Below, piece by piece: positions 14,214 to 17,750 of a DNA stretch of 17,750 nucleotides; the first letter of the stretch is position 1; every line of letters starts with the position of its first letter. The stretch comes from Bacilli bacterium (GTDB lineage Bacteria; Bacillota_I; Bacilli_A; ML615J-28; CAG-698). The stretch is taken from the NCBI GenBank assembly GCA_023228385.1, contig JALOBF010000020.1, positions 1 to 17,750 of the forward strand. Direction: 5' to 3'. The position numbers and the translations under genes were made by a program. The notes under the pieces are model-generated. The model saw only the letters and a program-made list of their open reading frames with translations. It was not told where the DNA came from and ran no database searches.

Positions 14214-14228
14214 ATGTTTATTAAACAT
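14214..14228. promoter_or_regulatory. 15-bp palindrome upstream of tetR
   Basis: ATGTTTA-T-TAAACAT, 7-bp arms around a central T, about 60 bases before the tetR ATG. Size and form suit a TetR-family half-operator, but its sequence is unlike the 36-bp palindrome, so it may bind another protein or be chance in AT-rich DNA. Confidence 0.35.
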
Positions 14229-14286
14229 CATTATCTTAATATTGATTATTAATAGACAGATTCAGTAAATATGTAAAGGAGACGAT

Positions 14287-14826
14287 ATGGATCGGAGAGT
14301 TCGAAAAACAAGAAGAATTTTAAAAAATGCTTTGGTTGAACTTATGGGGGATAAAGATTTCCGAAAAATAACCGTAACCGAATTAGCGAAAAAAGCTGAT
14401 ATTAACCGAGGAACATTTTATCTTCATTATTATGATATTTATGATCTTGTAGAAGAAATGGAAAACGAATGCCTGGAACATATAAAGAAGATTGTTAAAA
14501 AATATAGTAATCCGGTTGATTATTATAAAATATTAATTAATATTATTGAATATATTAAAAGTGAAAAAAGGTTTTTCCAAAGTATATTCGGTAAAAACGG
14601 CGATATTTCTTATATTAATAAACTAAAAGAAGAAATGAAAAAATTATTTATCCAAACCAATAAGGCAATCCCGCAAAAAGACGAGAGTTTCCAAAACGCT
14701 TTTGCCTCTTTTATCGTTAGCGGTGGTATTGGTGTATTCCAAGAATGGCTTGATCAAGACTGCACTCCACCGATTCACAACCTAATCCTTCAATTTTATG
14801 AAACATTCATTAAAATCTCTTTATGA
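14287..14826 (+). CDS. TetR-family transcriptional regulator
   Basis: A DNA-binding repressor with an N-terminal TetR helix-turn-helix (about residues 8-52: KITVTELAKKADINRGTFYL then HYYDIYDLVEEM) and a ligand-binding C-terminal domain. The C-terminal ASFIVSGGIGVFQEWLDQD pattern is like the TetR_C_8/DhaS-type domain seen in many Bacillota regulators. 179 aa, normal. The ATG at 14287 has GGAG 5 bases upstream. It stands divergent to the mmpL-type exporter across a palindrome-rich gap, the standard layout for a repressor that controls its own gene and the exporter and is released by a ligand the pump handles. That link is inferred from the layout. Confidence 0.93.
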   Translation: MDRRVRKTRRILKNALVELMGDKDFRKITVTELAKKADINRGTFYLHYYDIYDLVEEMENECLEHIKKIVKKYSNPVDYYKILINIIEYIKSEKRFFQSIFGKNGDISYINKLKEEMKKLFIQTNKAIPQKDESFQNAFASFIVSGGIGVFQEWLDQDCTPPIHNLILQFYETFIKISL

Positions 14827-14847
14827 AATAATTCCCCATGAATAATA

Positions 14848-14886
14848 AAAAAACGCATTTCCGATTTGGCTCAAAATGCGTTTTTT
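14848..14886. terminator. Bidirectional terminator between tetR and the GHL10 gene
   Basis: A 13-bp perfect stem AAAAAACGCATTT / AAATGCGTTTTTT (14848-14860 and 14874-14886) with a 13-base loop; ATAAT/ATTAT outside can extend it. It lies 21 bases after the tetR stop and 70 bases after the end of the convergent gene, serving both strands. Confidence 0.85.
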
Positions 14887-14956
14887 ATTATCTTATCAGC
14901 TGTTTATTAATGTTGGACGGTAAACAGAGCATTGCCGATTGGATAACAATAATTTT

Positions 14957-17659
14957 TTATTTTCTATATATGTTTGTTTTATTTAAATAGCAATTGGGGG
15001 CATTAACAATATAATCAATAAGTTGCGTTAATACCAAATCGTTCATTTCTACACGCAATTCGATTATGGGCGAATAATTTCGACCAGAACTGGATATTGC
15101 CTCTACCCGAACATATAATGTATAATAGCGAAAATCAGGATTAATCGTTTGAATCCAATAATCACCTTCACAGGTTAAATTATTTTTATAATTATGTATT
15201 TTATAAGACATCCAATAATTCATATCGGTAGAGATCATCGTCCGGTACTGAACTTCACCATCGCTAAAGGTATGTTTCATCCAGGTAATGTGTACTGGTT
15301 CATCTTGTTTGACGATAACCGGTTCCAGGTAATCATCACCGTTAACACGAATTTGAAAGTCGCCAATCTTTTCATAAACTTCAAGCCGGATCGGCGATGA
15401 AGCTGTCTTACCGCTTGGGGCTGTGGCAATAACTCTGTAATAAAAATAACTGCTGCCCTGAGGAAGGGTAAAAGGCTGTAAACAACTAATGCCGGTATCA
15501 ACCGTGGGATTGTCATCATTTGTTATATCAGTCCAATAGTAACCGTCCGGCGAATATTGAACTTTATAAGTAACTCCCTCAATATTCATCTTCGTCCATT
15601 TGAAATTAATTGTTTTACCGGCATAAATTTCTCCGGTGGCAGCAAAATTTCGAATATATCCAGGCTGATGATATACATTTAAATTAAAATAAGTGGTCGA
15701 TTTGCCGGTGCGATTATTTGCATCAATACGGAAATAAACAAGACTATTATTTTTATCCAATCTGACCTTTTGGGTATTAACCGATCCGGTGGTCGTAATC
15801 GGATTATCATAGCTTGTAACTGGTTCCCAAGAAGCATTATCAAATGATTTATATACGGAATAGGTAATCGGTCCGCCCAATAACTGAGGGAGTGAAGGCC
15901 ATCTGATTTGAACCGTTGTATTAAAATTAGCGACTTCGGGAATGGCAATATCTTTAATTTCTCCAATATCTAATAATTCTCCCAACGGTGCGCCTTGAGT
16001 TGTTACCGTCCGGCCTGTCCCCAATGAATTAGTTAATGACATTGCCTTTATGCCATATACATAATGATTGCCGGTATCAACTTCATCTATATAACTAATA
16101 ATTCCGTTATCCGAAACATCACCGATAACATCTATGACTTCTGATGAAGAAAACCGAAGATTGTCAACGCCGCGATAAATAACGTAAAATTTGGCATTAT
16201 TGATTACACTAAAATCCAAACGATATCCGACCAATGTTTTACTGACATTTAAATTTTTCACGGCTGGTAAAGTTATTGTATCGCAATTTCGGATTTCGGG
16301 TAAAACTGATGGTCGACGCCACATTTCATTTTTAATATTCTCCATATTTTGATAATAGCGTCCGGATTTTGATTTATAAGCCGATTTTACTTGACTATAA
16401 CTAAAAATAACATGGCCTTTTATCTCCTGGTACTGACTGGCGTACTGTACCTGATTAGCGGCTTCTCGCGGATTAGAATACCAAGAACTATTTGCGGAAT
16501 CACTCGCCATATAAAGACCCATTCCGGAATATAGGTTGACCTTTTTATATTTTAATGCTTTTACCCACCAATCCATAACATCAGCATAACCGGCAACACC
16601 GTGTTCTATTGCCCAATAACTCTGTGGCACAATATAGTCTATCCACTCATTATCAACCCACTTCTTCGTGTCGGAACAAAGAGGACTATCATAATGAGAG
16701 TAACCGGCGGTGTTCGAACCATAAGGTGCGGTCATATTACCGTTATCATCATAGTTTGCAGTTTCAACATAATAACCGTTACGATAGATTCCGGTCGGAG
16801 ATATTCCCAATTGAACCAAACGATTGTTTTGTTGATTGTAATTGCGAATACGATTCGATAAGGCTTCAATAAAAAGATCTACTTGTTTACGCCGAAAATC
16901 AGCAACCGAAAGCCCCTCATAATTATATTTAGAGCGAGTAGCCGCATCATCAATGCCGCTAATATAAAAATAATCATCAAAATGAATAGCATCAACATTA
17001 TAATTCTCAATGATTTCCATGCAGGTATTAATCAAAAAGGCTCTAACGCGAGGTTCGCCGGGATTTAAGATTATACCATTACCTTTTAATAAACAACTCG
17101 GATCGGAAGCAATATTATAAACTGAAAATCGCTTGGCGTATTCTTCAAGCGGCAAAGCGGTAGTACTTGAAGAAACACGATAAGGATTTAACCAGGCATG
17201 AAACTCAATCCCGCGTTTATGACACTCTTCTATTACCCAAGTTATCGGATCCCAACGCTTAAAATCAGCTCGATTCATATAACCCGATATCGGGTTCAAT
17301 TTTGAGTTATATAAAGCATCATTAAAAATGCGCAAATGAAAAATCATTGCATTCATATTATAATATTCCATTACATCAAATATCTCATATACTTGAGTTT
17401 TATATGAGTTCTCTGTCGAATAAGAACCGATATCACCGACCAATGGACTTACCCATACCGCCCGAAAATTTGTTTCGCTTTCAACATATTCAGTTGGCAT
17501 TTTGACCTGAATGGACTGTCCTCGATAAGTAACATAACCATTACCGCTTGCTCGCGGTATCGGAACCAATTCAAAAGCAGTTGTTTTCGGAAAAGAAAAT
17601 ATAATAAAAAAAGATATCATTAATAAAAGTATAATTGTTATTCTTCTCAGCAGTTTCAT
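14957..17659 (-). CDS. Secreted GHL10 (DUF187) glycoside-hydrolase-like protein with FN3-like modules
   Basis: An exported protein of 900 aa. Signal peptide: basic start MKLLRR, hydrophobic core to about residue 22, likely cut after FPKTTA (about 28). The GHL10/DUF187 TIM-barrel (about 60-455) starts FRAVWVSPLVGDIGSYS; typical barrel motifs are FHAWLNPYR (155-161 for AWLNPYR), IHFDDYFY (225-232, acidic pair), LGISPTGI and YIVPQSYW. Relatives include B. subtilis YngK and E. coli DigH/YddW, which cuts denuded peptidoglycan glycans. The C-terminal half (about 470-880) holds several fibronectin-III-like modules (e.g. INFKWTKMNIEGVTYKVQYS). No LPXTG, SLH or lipobox is seen. The frame opens at 17671, but the ATG at 17659 has AGGAG before it. 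Substrate inferred, not shown. Confidence 0.9.
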   Translation of the reverse strand: MKLLRRITIILLLMISFFIIFSFPKTTAFELVPIPRASGNGYVTYRGQSIQVKMPTEYVESETNFRAVWVSPLVGDIGSYSTENSYKTQVYEIFDVMEYYNMNAMIFHLRIFNDALYNSKLNPISGYMNRADFKRWDPITWVIEECHKRGIEFHAWLNPYRVSSSTTALPLEEYAKRFSVYNIASDPSCLLKGNGIILNPGEPRVRAFLINTCMEIIENYNVDAIHFDDYFYISGIDDAATRSKYNYEGLSVADFRRKQVDLFIEALSNRIRNYNQQNNRLVQLGISPTGIYRNGYYVETANYDDNGNMTAPYGSNTAGYSHYDSPLCSDTKKWVDNEWIDYIVPQSYWAIEHGVAGYADVMDWWVKALKYKKVNLYSGMGLYMASDSANSSWYSNPREAANQVQYASQYQEIKGHVIFSYSQVKSAYKSKSGRYYQNMENIKNEMWRRPSVLPEIRNCDTITLPAVKNLNVSKTLVGYRLDFSVINNAKFYVIYRGVDNLRFSSSEVIDVIGDVSDNGIISYIDEVDTGNHYVYGIKAMSLTNSLGTGRTVTTQGAPLGELLDIGEIKDIAIPEVANFNTTVQIRWPSLPQLLGGPITYSVYKSFDNASWEPVTSYDNPITTTGSVNTQKVRLDKNNSLVYFRIDANNRTGKSTTYFNLNVYHQPGYIRNFAATGEIYAGKTINFKWTKMNIEGVTYKVQYSPDGYYWTDITNDDNPTVDTGISCLQPFTLPQGSSYFYYRVIATAPSGKTASSPIRLEVYEKIGDFQIRVNGDDYLEPVIVKQDEPVHITWMKHTFSDGEVQYRTMISTDMNYWMSYKIHNYKNNLTCEGDYWIQTINPDFRYYTLYVRVEAISSSGRNYSPIIELRVEMNDLVLTQLIDYIVNAPNCYLNKTNIYRK

Positions 17660-17693
17660 TTTTCTCCTCATATCAGAATTACAAATATAATAT

Positions 17694-17722
17694 ATTATAC
17701 CATTTTCCCTTGAAAAAGTAAA
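17694..17722 (-). promoter_or_regulatory. Promoter of the GHL10 gene
   Basis: On the minus strand, -35 TTTACT (17722-17717), a 17-base spacer and a perfect -10 TATAAT (17699-17694) with an extended TG (17702-17701). The start would be near 17687, giving a leader of under 30 bases before the AGGAG site. The -10 sits in a 14-bp AT palindrome. Confidence 0.75.
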
Positions 17723-17750
17723 CTTTATTAGTAAGCGTGTAAAATAAGAC

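Noticed and set aside
14841..14890. Long inverted repeat after tetR as a possible operator
   Set aside because: A and T runs on both outer sides and its place between two convergent gene ends make it a bidirectional terminator.
16601..16872. Two overlapping plus-strand ORFs opposite the GHL10 gene
   Set aside because: Antisense shadows inside the catalytic domain; neither has a ribosome binding site or recognisable motif.
1..17750. CRISPR array, tRNA, rRNA, riboswitch or intact insertion sequence
   Set aside because: No regular spaced repeats, no cloverleaf or rRNA-like stretch, no conserved riboswitch core and no transposase motifs were seen on either strand.

Overview
The window is AT-rich bacterial DNA with short gaps, strong AGGAGG-type ribosome binding sites and a conserved Gram-positive gene order (ftsY-ylxM-ffh; rbgA-rnhB-topA). 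lepB and ftsK both end in TGA inside an ATGA overlap with the next gene, so TGA is a stop codon and this is not the Mycoplasma code. The best guess is a low-GC Bacillota relative, perhaps near Erysipelotrichia or the Acholeplasma/Izemoplasma side of the Mollicutes. Gene order and protein style suggest this; nothing in the window proves it.

Region 1 (1-9810, all on the minus strand) is housekeeping. Read in the direction of transcription, it starts with a promoter at 9782-9810. Then come a membrane-anchored protein of unknown function broken by a frameshift, a soluble SftA-like FtsK DNA translocase, signal peptidase I (lepB) and the ribosome assembly GTPase rbgA, ending at a small terminator. 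A second promoter (5258-5286) serves rnhB, a PHP-family phosphoesterase, a possible 29-residue ORF and topA, which ends at a terminator (1717-1755). A third promoter (1666-1694) serves ftsY, ylxM and ffh, the protein-targeting (SRP) operon; ffh runs off the left edge. The theme is chromosome handling, membrane protein targeting and export, and ribosome assembly.

Region 2 (9811-10357) is a gap of about 550 bases without a convincing conserved gene. It holds hairpins, a good promoter, a small ORF with its own ribosome binding site and two diverged copies of a block of about 36 bp. It may be the decayed remains of a mobile element. A plus-strand HAD phosphatase gene (10358-11170) with its own promoter follows, closed by a bidirectional terminator that it shares with the convergent mmpL gene.

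Region 3 (11219-14890) is a classic regulator/efflux pair: a large MMPL/RND-type membrane transporter on the minus strand and a divergent TetR-family repressor on the plus strand. Between them lies a perfect 36-bp palindrome that carries a TATAAT on both strands, the obvious candidate operator/promoter. A second hairpin and a 15-bp palindrome flank it.

Region 4 (14957-17750) is one large secreted protein on the minus strand with its own promoter: a GHL10 (DUF187) glycoside-hydrolase-like domain followed by fibronectin-III-like modules, probably acting on peptidoglycan or another extracellular glycan. No RNA gene, CRISPR array or intact insertion sequence was seen. The points most worth a second look are the frameshifted gene at 8993-9756, the palindromic mmpL/tetR control region and the relic-like gap at 9811-10357.
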